Source: Hungatella sp. UBA3048 (GTDB taxonomy: Bacteria; Bacillota; Clostridia; Lachnospirales; Lachnospiraceae). From it: a stretch of DNA of 10,051 nucleotides. The stretch lies in the NCBI GenBank assembly GCA_002367105.1, contig DFCS01000021.1:1-10051 (forward strand), in the 5' to 3' direction. Positions 1 to 6,110 of the stretch are shown one piece after another. The position numbers were made by a program, and so were the translations under genes. The notes beneath the pieces were generated by a model. It ran no database searches. It saw nothing but the letters and a program-made list of their open reading frames with translations, and had not been told where the DNA came from. Numbering within the stretch: position 1 is the stretch's first letter; the number at the start of each line of letters is the position of its first letter.

Positions 1-111
1 CAGTTGACCCCGTTATTTAAGGAAAACTGCAAAAATATTTGTTCTATGAGGGACAAGGAAATACAAAAAATAAAATATGAGCTATCACATTACACAGGAT
101 ACCGCCCATGA
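1..111 (+). CDS. 3' end of an unidentified gene, cut by the window edge
   Basis: The frame beginning at base 1 has no stop until TGA at 109-111, giving the last 36 residues of a protein whose start lies outside the window. The tail is hydrophilic and lysine-rich (for example KEIQKIKYELSHYTGYRP). I do not recognise the family. A strong intrinsic terminator begins inside the last codons, which supports a real gene end. An alternative reading is a 21-codon leader peptide starting at ATG 46-48, ending in the left arm of the hairpin as in an attenuator. No good ribosome binding site precedes that ATG, so the partial-gene reading is preferred. Confidence 0.45.
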   Translation, partial: QLTPLFKENCKNICSMRDKEIQKIKYELSHYTGYRP

Positions 112-135
112 GGACAAAGGGGCGGTATTTCTGTT
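99..135 (+). terminator. Rho-independent terminator or attenuator
   Basis: ATACCGCCC at 99-107 pairs perfectly with GGGCGGTAT at 120-128 around a 12-base loop, followed by TTTCTGTTT. The left arm overlaps the stop codon at 109-111 at its edge. It either ends the upstream gene or acts as an attenuator. It lies just outside the left end of the IS1182 element. Confidence 0.75.
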
Positions 136-146
136 TGGATAGCCAA

Positions 147-179
147 ACTTCGGGACAAGTTCGAGGTGTTGACAAAGTC
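147..179 (+). repeat. Left terminal inverted repeat of the IS1182 element
   Basis: The 33 bases read ACTTCGGGACAAGTTCGAGG and on to GACAAAGTC. They match the reverse complement of 1699-1731 at 32 of 33 positions (A versus C at position 9). A consensus -35 box TTGACA (169-174) lies inside the repeat and faces inward, but no well-spaced -10 box follows. Confidence 0.9.
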
Positions 180-281
180 TGTTATTAAACCCTGCGATGT
201 GATAAAATAAGGGATAGAAAAAAGCTCGGAGGGCAAGCACATGATGACAATAACTGCGGTAAGCAGATTAAATTCCACACA

Positions 282-1613
282 TTGACCATTGAGAACCTTG
301 TTCCCGAGGATCATTTTCTGCGAAAGCTGGATCGTCTGGTTGATTTCTCCTTTATCTATGAGGAAACCAAGGAATATTACTGCCATCATAATGGGCGGCC
401 CAGTATTGACCCGGTGATTCTGGTGAAATACCTACTAGTCGGATATCTCTACGGAATCGAATCGGAACGGCGTATTGAGCAGGAAATTCAAGTCAATATG
501 GCCTATCGATGGTTTCTGGGACTAGATTTAGATGAGCGTGTGCCGGATCACTCCACCATCTCACAGAATCGGCGCAGACGATTTGGGGGAGAAAATCTGT
601 TACGCCGCTTGTTTGAGCATATCCTGCATCTATGTATGGGAAAGGGATTGGTAGATGGAAAACTTATACTGACCGATTCCACTCACGTAAAGGCGAACGC
701 ATCCTTCCAAGCAAATGTGAAGGTGCTGGCGGAACACGAAACAACGGATTATATGGAACGGCTGGATCGGTATGAAGCGGAGGAACGCAGGCGGCTGGAA
801 GATTCTGGAGCCATCAAGCCGCAGCGCACAGGATGCGGAAAAAAGGAACGGAAAAAGGTAGAAAAGACGGTCAGTATCACCGATCCGGAAGCAGGGATGC
901 TGCGCAGGCCGGGGAAACCAGAGGGGATGCACTACTTAAGCCATCAAAGCGTTGATGCGGCTCACGGAATTGTGGTAGATGTGGCGGTAACACCGGGAAA
1001 CACAAGCGACTCGGAGCCGTATCTTGCGCGTATTGAACATATGCGAAACCATTTGGGACTGAACATTGAGACAACAGGTGCTGACAGTGCCTATGGTACC
1101 AGCCTGATTTACCGGGCGATGGAGGATATGGGAATTCATCTGCATACGCCAGGAGCGACAGGTGGGGTGAATTATAAGGTTGAGTTTACCCGCGAAGCTT
1201 TTGAGTATAAGAAAGAAAAAGACTGTTTCATTTGCCCAGCGGGAAAGGAACTGACGTTGCGGAGTCTTGAGAGGGAGCATTACAACATCTGCCGAACCTA
1301 CCGGGCTGACCGAAAGGATTGCCGTGCCTGCCCGATGCTAAACCGGTGTGTCAGTGACAGCCACCGAAGCCGGACGATACGGGTAAATATCTTTGAGGAA
1401 GCGGTAAGGAGGCAGAGGGAAAAAGATGGAACGCCCATACATAAGCACATCCTGAAGTTGCGTCAGATCTGGTGCGAAGGCAGCTTTGCAGCTCAGAAAT
1501 GGATGCATAACTTAAGACGGCTGTTCAGGCGAGGAATAGAGGCGGCGAGGGATCACTGCCTTTTATCAGCAACCGCCTTAAACTTAAAACGTATGGTAAA
1601 GTGTCTGGAATGA
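282..1613 (+). CDS. IS1182-family transposase (DDE)
   Basis: This is a 443-aa transposase that would cut and rejoin the ends of its own IS. From the TTG start it begins with the conserved N-terminal block of the family (LVPEDHFLRKLD, then GRPSIDPVILVKYLL and YRWFLGLDL). The probable catalytic triad is D132 (LTDSTHVKA), D268 (GADSAYGT) and E399 (WCEGSFAAQK). Residues 315-356 hold a cysteine-rich, zinc-finger-like segment (CxxC ... CxxC ... C). The C-terminus is complete. The start is a puzzle: this frame stays open upstream to 189 and encodes family-like residues (KQIKFHTL), but the well-placed GGAGGG site (228-233) serves ATGATG at 241-246, which is one base out of frame. TTG 282 overlaps the TGA (283-285) of that short frame. 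The gene is either lightly frameshifted or translated by reinitiation. Confidence 0.85.
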   Translation: MTIENLVPEDHFLRKLDRLVDFSFIYEETKEYYCHHNGRPSIDPVILVKYLLVGYLYGIESERRIEQEIQVNMAYRWFLGLDLDERVPDHSTISQNRRRRFGGENLLRRLFEHILHLCMGKGLVDGKLILTDSTHVKANASFQANVKVLAEHETTDYMERLDRYEAEERRRLEDSGAIKPQRTGCGKKERKKVEKTVSITDPEAGMLRRPGKPEGMHYLSHQSVDAAHGIVVDVAVTPGNTSDSEPYLARIEHMRNHLGLNIETTGADSAYGTSLIYRAMEDMGIHLHTPGATGGVNYKVEFTREAFEYKKEKDCFICPAGKELTLRSLEREHYNICRTYRADRKDCRACPMLNRCVSDSHRSRTIRVNIFEEAVRRQREKDGTPIHKHILKLRQIWCEGSFAAQKWMHNLRRLFRRGIEAARDHCLLSATALNLKRMVKCLE

Positions 1614-1635
1614 CGTCGAAAGGCGTTCTTTTTTT
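1608..1635 (+). terminator. Weak intrinsic terminator after the transposase gene
   Basis: An imperfect hairpin (GAATG at 1608-1612 with CGTTC at 1624-1628, plus further inner pairing) overlaps the transposase stop codon and is followed by a run of seven T at 1629-1635. Confidence 0.5.
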
Positions 1636-1698
1636 ACGCTGTTTTACCTACCCAGAGCTGGAAATATACTATTTTTGTGCCTAATCCATTTTTAAAGG

Positions 1699-1731
1699 GA
1701 CTTTGTCAACACCTCGAACTTGGCCCGAAGT
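1699..1731 (-). repeat. Right terminal inverted repeat of the IS1182 element
   Basis: Inverted partner of 147-179 with one mismatch, reading GACTTTGTCAACACCTCGAA onward on the plus strand. It marks the right end of the element, 118 bases after the transposase stop. Confidence 0.9.
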
Positions 1732-1765
1732 CGCAGGGTTTGGGGCGGCCTGCCACAACAAGCAA

Positions 1766-1801
1766 TTTTTAGGATTTGCCCGCAAGGGAAAATCTTAAAA
1801 A
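1766..1801 (+). other. Long stem-loop with a GCAA tetraloop
   Basis: The arms 1766-1781 and 1786-1801 are complementary over 16 bases with one G-U pair and one mismatch, closed by GCAA (1782-1785), a GNRA-type loop. The outer end is T5/A5, so it is not a typical terminator on either strand. It lies between the IS and the promoter of the TetR operon. The function is unknown: an RNA fold, a processing site or a remnant of an older leader. Confidence 0.5.
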
Positions 1802-1886
1802 TGTGCAAGTGTTAATATACTTGCCCTGCTTGCTGTTTTGCGTTTTCGGGTTATACTTTATGGTATGGAGTAAAATAGTACCATTG

Positions 1887-1915
1887 TTGACATCATTGGG
1901 AAAATGTGATATTCT
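1887..1915 (+). promoter_or_regulatory. Promoter of the TetR / QueG-like / FabF operon
   Basis: A perfect -35 box TTGACA (1887-1892) is followed after 17 bases by TATTCT (1910-1915), a good sigma-A type -10 box. It is the only convincing promoter before the three co-directional genes. Confidence 0.7.
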
Positions 1916-1917
1916 GA

Positions 1918-1935
1918 ACTTACCTATTAGTAAGT
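1918..1935 (+). promoter_or_regulatory. Palindromic operator, probably bound by the adjacent TetR protein
   Basis: ACTTAC (1918-1923) and GTAAGT (1930-1935) form an inverted repeat with a 6-base centre, directly after the -10 box where a bound repressor would block transcription. The half-site motif is repeated once more as GTAAGT at 1934-1939. Palindromes of ACTTAC/GTAAGT type are common TetR/AcrR operators. Binding by this particular TetR is inferred from position. Confidence 0.6.
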
Positions 1936-1968
1936 AAGTATAAATTTGCAAAGGAGAGTGAATCAGCT

Positions 1969-2544
1969 TTGACTAGCAAAAAAGATGATATAGTTGCCTT
2001 AGCACTTAGGCTAATTAAAACGAAAGGTTTTCTATCGTTAAGCTATGATGATATTTCTAAAGAATTAGGTATTACAAAAGCCGCGATACATTATTACTTT
2101 GAAAAAAAAGAGGATCTTGGTATTGCAGTCTGTGAAAAGCTGCAATCGGGTTTAGTGGCGAGCTATGAGCGTACCTTAGACCAGATGGCACAGCATAATG
2201 GTGAACCGTGGTATTTTATCGGGAGTAGAATTGACACGATAATGCCGAACGAAATATGCCCTATATCGAGTCTGCAAGGAGACTATGAGGATTTACCGAT
2301 TAGGCTTAAAGAAAAAATCGAAGAACTTAGTATGAGCGAGATTGAACTTCTGGGTCAACTGGTAAAAGAATATTATGCTTGTTCTCATGCTCAAGAAACT
2401 GTTGTACCAACTCTGATGAGTGTAAAAGGTGCGCTACAATATCGCAGAATCCTTGGCGAAAAAATCTTTTATGATACGATAGAAAATGTAAGAAAGCAGT
2501 TCTGTGCCATTGAGCATGAAGATCAAGGTGAGGGCGATGAATGA
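1969..2544 (+). CDS. TetR/AcrR-family transcriptional regulator
   Basis: This 191-aa protein has the usual TetR length and layout. Residues 8-47 form the DNA-binding three-helix domain, with the helix-turn-helix around DDISKELGITKAAIHYYF. The rest is a ligand-binding and dimerisation domain containing the CPISSLQGDYEDLP segment seen in many TetR proteins. The start is TTG at 1969, served by AAGGAG (1951-1956) at a rather long 12-base spacing. It probably represses its own operon by binding the palindrome at 1918-1935, and is released by an unknown small molecule. Its last codons overlap the start of the next gene by 8 bases, so the two are translationally coupled. The inducer cannot be read from the sequence. 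Confidence 0.88.
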   Translation: MTSKKDDIVALALRLIKTKGFLSLSYDDISKELGITKAAIHYYFEKKEDLGIAVCEKLQSGLVASYERTLDQMAQHNGEPWYFIGSRIDTIMPNEICPISSLQGDYEDLPIRLKEKIEELSMSEIELLGQLVKEYYACSHAQETVVPTLMSVKGALQYRRILGEKIFYDTIENVRKQFCAIEHEDQGEGDE

Positions 2545-3565
2545 AATCGAAAAAATGATTCAAGGCAAAGCATATGAATTGGGATATGAAAAATGTGGAA
2601 TCATCCCGCTTACGGCATTAAGAGAATATGAGATTAAGTTTGAAGAACGTCTACAAAGAGTACCCCAGTCAGCCACATATTATGAGCGCCACAGACGCCT
2701 GACGCAACCCGAAAAGAAGTTTACTTGGGCAAAATCCGTTGTGGTCGTAACGGAGCACATCGGGAAATATAGGATTCCTGAAAGTTTAAATACGATTGCA
2801 AAGTTTTACTTATGTGATACCCGTGCTGATAAGAATACACAGGGATTCCAAACTGGGCTTCTGTTTGAAGAATATATGAGAAATCTTGGCTTTCGGGTAG
2901 AGACAGAGCGTAAGTTTGGTTTGGTCGGTTTGCGTTGGGCTGCCATAAAAGCCGGACTGGGGGTAATACGTCGCAATAACTTTTTTTATACAGAATCCGG
3001 TTCATGGGTAACGTTATACGCATGGTTAATAGATAAAGAAATGGAACTGTTGGAAACTTCCAATCTTCCAGCCTGTCCGAAAGGATGCAACCGCTGTATA
3101 CAATCCTGTCCGTCAAATGCACTTAGCGAACCTTATACCTTATCTCCAACAGAGTGCGTATCTTATCTCACCACATTCGGGGGGCGTGATCTGCCAAACG
3201 AACCTTTGAGTAGGAAATTCGGCAACTGGATTTATGGATGTGATACTTGTCAAGATGTTTGCCCGATGAATAGAGGGAAATGGCAAGGATATGAGGACTT
3301 TCCGGGTCTGGCTGAATTGGCTCCAATACTTACACCGGAAAAAATCTTAACAATGGACGAGAACCTTTATAAAGAAAGAATTCAACCGAAATTTTTTTAT
3401 TTATCAACCGATGACCTATGGAAATGGAAAGTTAATGCGCTGTCCTATATGCGTAATCACTATAAGGAAGAATATCAGCCATATATCATAGCGGCCTGCG
3501 GAAACGAAAATATAAAAATTCGTGAAATGTCCCTACTGATTCGTGATGAATTGAATATTGGCTAA
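2537..3565 (+). CDS. QueG-like 4Fe-4S double-cluster protein (diverged epoxyqueuosine reductase relative)
   Basis: This cytoplasmic protein has 342 residues from ATG 2537, which is preceded by AAGGTGAGG (2525-2533). The frame opens further upstream, but that start has no ribosome site. The middle (AGLGVIRRNNFFYTESGSW) matches the cobalamin-binding region of QueG. Two ferredoxin-like motifs follow: CPKGCNRCIQSCP and CDTCQDVCPMN, enough for two 4Fe-4S clusters, with SPTECVSYLT between them as in QueG. The end resembles the HEAT-type tail (KWKVNALSYMRN). QueG reduces epoxyqueuosine in tRNA using cobalamin. Here the VDSAP-type segment that carries the catalytic Asp in QueG is replaced by RVETERKFGLVGLRWA, so another substrate is likely. 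It is the middle gene of the TetR-FabF operon, with a 47-base gap to fabF. Confidence 0.8.
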   Translation: MNEIEKMIQGKAYELGYEKCGIIPLTALREYEIKFEERLQRVPQSATYYERHRRLTQPEKKFTWAKSVVVVTEHIGKYRIPESLNTIAKFYLCDTRADKNTQGFQTGLLFEEYMRNLGFRVETERKFGLVGLRWAAIKAGLGVIRRNNFFYTESGSWVTLYAWLIDKEMELLETSNLPACPKGCNRCIQSCPSNALSEPYTLSPTECVSYLTTFGGRDLPNEPLSRKFGNWIYGCDTCQDVCPMNRGKWQGYEDFPGLAELAPILTPEKILTMDENLYKERIQPKFFYLSTDDLWKWKVNALSYMRNHYKEEYQPYIIAACGNENIKIREMSLLIRDELNIG

Positions 3566-3612
3566 GAAAAATGCGTTCTGCTTTTGTAGGAACAGTTAGG
3601 AGAAAAAATGAT

Positions 3613-4857
3613 ATGAAAAGAGTTGTTATTACAGGTTATGGTGTTATTTCATCGTCTGGCAATACGGTAGATATGCTATGGGATAATGTTGTGAATGGAC
3701 GGTCTGGAATAAAAAAGATAGAGGACCCTGCTTTTTCGGATATTTCCTGCCGTATTGCCGGATATATAGAAGATTTTATTCCAGAAAATTACTTGGAGAA
3801 AAAAGAAGCAAGGCAGTATGACTTGTTCGCAAAATACGCATATGCGGCGACAAAGCAAGCGATTGATATGGCACAGATACACGAAACGAGCTTTGACAAA
3901 AATAGAGTTGGCGTTTATGTGGGGTCTGGTATCGGTGGAGTCGGTACTATATTGCAGAACCACGAAGCTTATTTAGAGAAAGGTACCCGCCGGGTATCCC
4001 CTTTTATGGTTCCAATGATGATAAGCAACATGGCAGCGGGTTTTATCGCAATTAAAACCGGCTTTAAGGGGCCAAGCTTTGCGCCTGTGTCAGCGTGTGC
4101 AACTGCCAATCAAGCGATTGGAGAAGCATTTTTGAGTATACGGCATGGATATACAGATGCAATCCTTGCAGGCGGAGCAGAGGCTCCCATCAATACACTT
4201 GCATTTTCGGGTTTTGCCAATATGACAGCGATGTCCACCAATAACGATCACCCTGCACAGGCCAGTCGGCCCTTTGACAAATTGAGGGATGGTTTTGTTA
4301 TGTCGGAGGGGGCGGCGATTCTATTTTTAGAAGAATTGGAACACGCTCAAAATCGTGGAGCAAAAATATTAGGAGAGATCGTTGGCTACGGTTCCACAAC
4401 GGATGCCTACCACATTACTACACCAGATTATCATGGTGCTGAGCGGGCGATGGAGTTGGCATTACAAATGGCAAATGTTTCACCCTCACAAGTAGATTAT
4501 ATCAATGCTCATGCCACAGGTACAAAAGAGGGAGATAAATCAGAATCAAAAGCAATCAAAGCTGTTTTCAAGGAAAATGCTTCTAAACTTAAAATTAGTG
4601 CAACAAAATCCATGACAGGCCATCTGTTTGGGGCCGCCGGTGGTATCGAAGCCATTATCACATTAAAAGCTCTTGAGCATGGTGTAATACCGCCAACAAT
4701 CAATTTGACAAACGCAGATGAAGAATGTGACCTTGACTATGTGCCGAATGTCGCTATCAAGCATACAATTCATTTTGCACTATCAAATGGATTCGGATTT
4801 GGCGGTCATAATGCTTCCCTTATTTTCAAAAAGTGGAATGCGGGAAAAAATTCTTAA
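3613..4857 (+). CDS. fabF: beta-ketoacyl-[acyl-carrier-protein] synthase II (FabF)
   Basis: FabF extends fatty acids by condensing acyl groups with malonyl-ACP in the cytoplasmic type II pathway. From ATG 3613, preceded by AGGAG at 3598-3602, the protein has 414 residues, the normal FabF length. An in-frame ATG at 3571 adds 14 residues not seen in the family and is rejected. The catalytic triad is intact: C162 (VSACATANQAIGEA), H300 (NAHATGTKEGD) and H337 (KSMTGHLFGAAGG), with K332. The glycine-rich C-terminus (NGFGFGGHNASLIF) is complete. It is the third gene of the TetR operon, with no acyl carrier protein, FabD or FabG nearby, so it is an extra copy rather than the housekeeping cluster. 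It could change chain length or confer tolerance of a FabF inhibitor. The enzyme call is firm; the role is inferred. Confidence 0.9.
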   Translation: MKRVVITGYGVISSSGNTVDMLWDNVVNGRSGIKKIEDPAFSDISCRIAGYIEDFIPENYLEKKEARQYDLFAKYAYAATKQAIDMAQIHETSFDKNRVGVYVGSGIGGVGTILQNHEAYLEKGTRRVSPFMVPMMISNMAAGFIAIKTGFKGPSFAPVSACATANQAIGEAFLSIRHGYTDAILAGGAEAPINTLAFSGFANMTAMSTNNDHPAQASRPFDKLRDGFVMSEGAAILFLEELEHAQNRGAKILGEIVGYGSTTDAYHITTPDYHGAERAMELALQMANVSPSQVDYINAHATGTKEGDKSESKAIKAVFKENASKLKISATKSMTGHLFGAAGGIEAIITLKALEHGVIPPTINLTNADEECDLDYVPNVAIKHTIHFALSNGFGFGGHNASLIFKKWNAGKNS

Positions 4858-4937
4858 GCTTTTTGAATTGCGTTATCTTTCAAAAAATCAAAAAGAATCA
4901 AACCGCTGAATTGAATATCCTTTTTGCATTTTCACGA

Positions 4938-4943
4938 TATAAT
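4938..4943 (+). promoter_or_regulatory. Candidate -10 box for the leader transcript
   Basis: A perfect TATAAT precedes the leader by about 120 bases. No good -35 box lies 16-18 bases upstream: TTGAAT at 4911-4916 is 21 bases away. The call is therefore tentative. Confidence 0.4.
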
Positions 4944-5006
4944 GCGGGGGTTTTGAAGTGAATCAAAGCCGCCGTTTCTCTTTGTCAAAAAAAGAAGAAT
5001 ACGGAA

Positions 5007-5030
5007 GGTGTAATATTTGCACCCTTTTTT
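5007..5030 (+). terminator. Intrinsic terminator or attenuator upstream of the leader peptide
   Basis: GGTGTAA (5007-5013) pairs with TTGCACC (5017-5023) through one G-U pair, with a 3-base loop, followed by C and T6 (5025-5030). It may end the fabF transcript or attenuate the leader transcript. Confidence 0.65.
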
Positions 5031-5062
5031 AGAGCGGTGGCTTTGGAGATAGGAGGATTCCT

Positions 5063-5128
5063 ATGAATTCAAAGTCGCTGTGTCTTGCTTATGGGGGGCC
5101 GCCACTACACAGTGACGGCAAAATGTAG
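5063..5128 (+). CDS. 21-aa leader-like peptide
   Basis: ATG 5063 sits 6 bases after a near-perfect AGGAGG (5051-5056) and reads 21 codons, beginning MNSKSLCLAYGGPP and ending at TAG 5126-5128. The peptide has no domain. Its position between two terminators, with a much stronger ribosome site than most full genes here, suggests a translated leader that senses ribosome speed or stalling. Whether the peptide itself matters is unknown. Confidence 0.5.
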   Translation: MNSKSLCLAYGGPPLHSDGKM

Positions 5129-5203
5129 CCGAAGTTTTTCTTCTTCATAATTTTTAAAAATCACATCAAATCATGGGCGGGCATTCCGCTCATTTTTCAT
5201 TCG

Positions 5204-5239
5204 ACACCTTTCTGGGGTTTTCCCTCAAAGGTGTTTTTT
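5204..5239 (+). terminator. Intrinsic terminator downstream of the leader peptide
   Basis: ACACCTTT (5204-5211) pairs perfectly with AAAGGTGT (5227-5234), with further inner pairing of GGG and CCC around TTTT, followed by T6 (5234-5239). It separates the leader from the sigma-like gene. Confidence 0.8.
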
Positions 5240-5309
5240 GTCCTCTTATTTGACAGCAATTATCAAGGACAAGCCTTTCCACTTCGGGCCCCGTTGTCGC
5301 TCCCCGCCC

Positions 5310-5352
5310 CCTCCATTTCGATTCGCTAACCCCTAAAAAATGGAAATGGAGG
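5310..5352 (+). promoter_or_regulatory. Hairpin that covers the ribosome binding site of the sigma-like gene
   Basis: CCTCCATTTC (5310-5319) is the exact reverse complement of GAAATGGAGG (5343-5352). The second arm contains GGAGG, the ribosome binding site for ATG 5361. Folding would hide that site, so translation would need the stem to open. There is no T-run, so it is not a terminator. Confidence 0.6.
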
Positions 5353-5360
5353 AACACCCT

Positions 5361-5821
5361 ATGGCAAAAATCAATCTGCGAGATTTTTACCCGTTTTATA
5401 ATACCGACCTTTTTATTGAGATACCCGATGAAGTGAACGCCGTTCTCTTAGAAGCGGAGCGGCTGGAACGAAACTACATCCTCACTATTCACTGGACGCT
5501 GGCGACGGAATTGAAAATGATATTCTGTTTGTGTCGCTCACTCCCTGCGAACTCTACGAGCGCAAAATGACAGGAGAACAGTTACAGGCAGCTATGGCCT
5601 CTTTGCCTGACAAGCAGGGAAAGAGGATTTACGCTCATTACATACTTGGCATAAGTAAATCAGACATTGCACGGGCCGAGGGCGTGTCAAAGAGCCGTAT
5701 ATCCGAAAGTATAGAGCGGGGGCTTCGGAATATGGAACTTCTTTTGAGTGGTGGCCTTTGGTATTTTCTCATAGGACAATCCGAGCAATTCATATACATG
5801 GAAAGGAGGGGGCGATTATGA
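5361..5821 (+). pseudogene. sigma-70-like regulator of a mobile element, frameshifted
   Basis: The start ATG 5361 follows GGAGG at 5348-5352. The first frame reads MAKINLRDFYPFY and IPDEVNAVLLEAERLERNY, matching the N-terminus of the roughly 140-aa sigma-70-like proteins of clostridial integrative elements. Near 5478-5482 the homology passes to another frame, which reads HYSLDAGDGIENDILFVSL and then the sigma region 4 helix-turn-helix (SKSDIARAEGVSKSRISESI). The second frame runs to TGA 5819-5821, and a separate start at GTG 5531 is possible. About 22 bases seem to be missing between NY and HYSL compared with relatives; this spacing is from memory. The C-terminal 24 residues after MELLLSGG look foreign to the family. 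In intact relatives this gene sits just before the recombination genes and probably regulates the element. Here it is probably inactive, unless the C-terminal piece is expressed alone. Confidence 0.7.
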
Positions 5822-6085
5822 TTGAAGAAGCGTATTTCTATTTCAGAGTTGGCAAACGTGGATATAGAATCGGTCAACAAAGAGGATTTAGTTGATGCTA
5901 GCAGCTTTACATTTGATAATACCGTTCCGCAGGAACAGAGGGCGGAGCGGGTTATAGCGGCAGTTAAAAATCCCTACTGTTTTCGTGTAGGAGATGTAGG
6001 CGTAAAGCTGGAATTTCCAGAGGATGCCCCACCCCTGCAAGATGTGTTTTCCGACTTTCTGAAACGCAAGAAAAGCGGCCTGTAA
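5822..6085 (+). CDS. DUF6870-like small protein of serine-recombinase elements
   Basis: This 87-aa protein starts at TTG 5822, immediately after the TGA of the preceding frame, with AAGGAGG at 5803-5809. Its body (ISELANVDIESVNKEDLVDA, then RVIAAVKNPYCFRVGDVGVK and a tail PPLQDVFSDFL) matches the small DUF6870-type proteins encoded next to TnpX-like recombinases. An ATG at 5818 is one base out of frame, gives only 25 codons and is not used. The function is not established in the family; the constant position beside the recombinase suggests a helper in excision or its control. A perfect hairpin overlaps its stop codon. Confidence 0.7.
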   Translation: MKKRISISELANVDIESVNKEDLVDASSFTFDNTVPQEQRAERVIAAVKNPYCFRVGDVGVKLEFPEDAPPLQDVFSDFLKRKKSGL

Positions 6086-6103
6086 AGCCATTTTACAGGC
6101 CGC
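6075..6103 (-). terminator. Perfect 12-bp hairpin, terminator-like on the minus strand
   Basis: GCGGCCTGTAAA (6075-6086) and TTTACAGGCCGC (6092-6103) are exactly complementary around a 5-base loop, overlapping the stop codon 6083-6085. On the plus strand no T-run follows. On the minus strand TTTTCTT follows directly, the form of an intrinsic terminator. It could stop antisense transcription coming from the recombinase side, or act as an RNA end structure for the plus transcript. Confidence 0.6.
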
Positions 6104-6110
6104 CACAACA

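Larger units (their letters stand above)
147..1731 (+). mobile_element. IS1182-family insertion sequence, complete
   Basis: The element is 1585 bp, bounded by 33-bp terminal inverted repeats at 147-179 and 1699-1731 that differ at one position, and encloses a single DDE transposase gene. Length, long terminal repeats and transposase type all fit IS1182. The flanks (CCAA at 143-146, CGCA at 1732-1735) show no clear target duplication. Its left end lies 11-19 bases beyond a terminator hairpin. It is a passenger inside the larger serine-recombinase element. Confidence 0.85.
4858..5360 (+). other. Leader-type intergenic region between the cargo operon and the recombination genes
   Basis: Within these 503 bases are a TATAAT box (4938-4943), a terminator hairpin (5007-5030), a short peptide frame with an excellent ribosome site (5063-5128), a second terminator (5204-5239) and a hairpin covering the next ribosome site (5310-5352). 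An alternative fold pairs AAAGCCGCCG (about 4966-4975) with CGGTGGCTTT (about 5035-5044), flanking the first terminator. No strong terminator directly follows fabF. The arrangement resembles attenuation leaders found before antibiotic-resistance genes on clostridial elements, but no resistance gene follows here. Confidence 0.5.

Noticed and set aside
169..208. Full transposase promoter in the left repeat
   Set aside because: TTGACA is present, but the nearest -10-like boxes are at impossible distances, so only a -35 is supported.
143..1735. Target-site duplication of the IS
   Set aside because: CCAA on the left and CGCA on the right do not match, and no longer direct repeat is visible at the ends.
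2504..2536. Upstream ATG for the QueG-like protein
   Set aside because: It lies inside the TetR gene without a ribosome site. ATG 2537 has AAGGTGAGG and gives the natural N-terminus.
3571..3612. Upstream ATG for FabF
   Set aside because: It adds 14 residues absent from the family. ATG 3613 starts the conserved KRVVITG block and has AGGAG upstream.
5281..5290. ACTTCGGGCC, identical to the tip of the right IS repeat
   Set aside because: Only 10 bases match, with no further similarity or partner nearby. Too short to call an IS remnant.
5818..5895. 25-codon frame from ATG 5818 beside the DUF6870-like start
   Set aside because: It is one base out of frame with the family match. The TTG 5822 frame carries the conserved residues.
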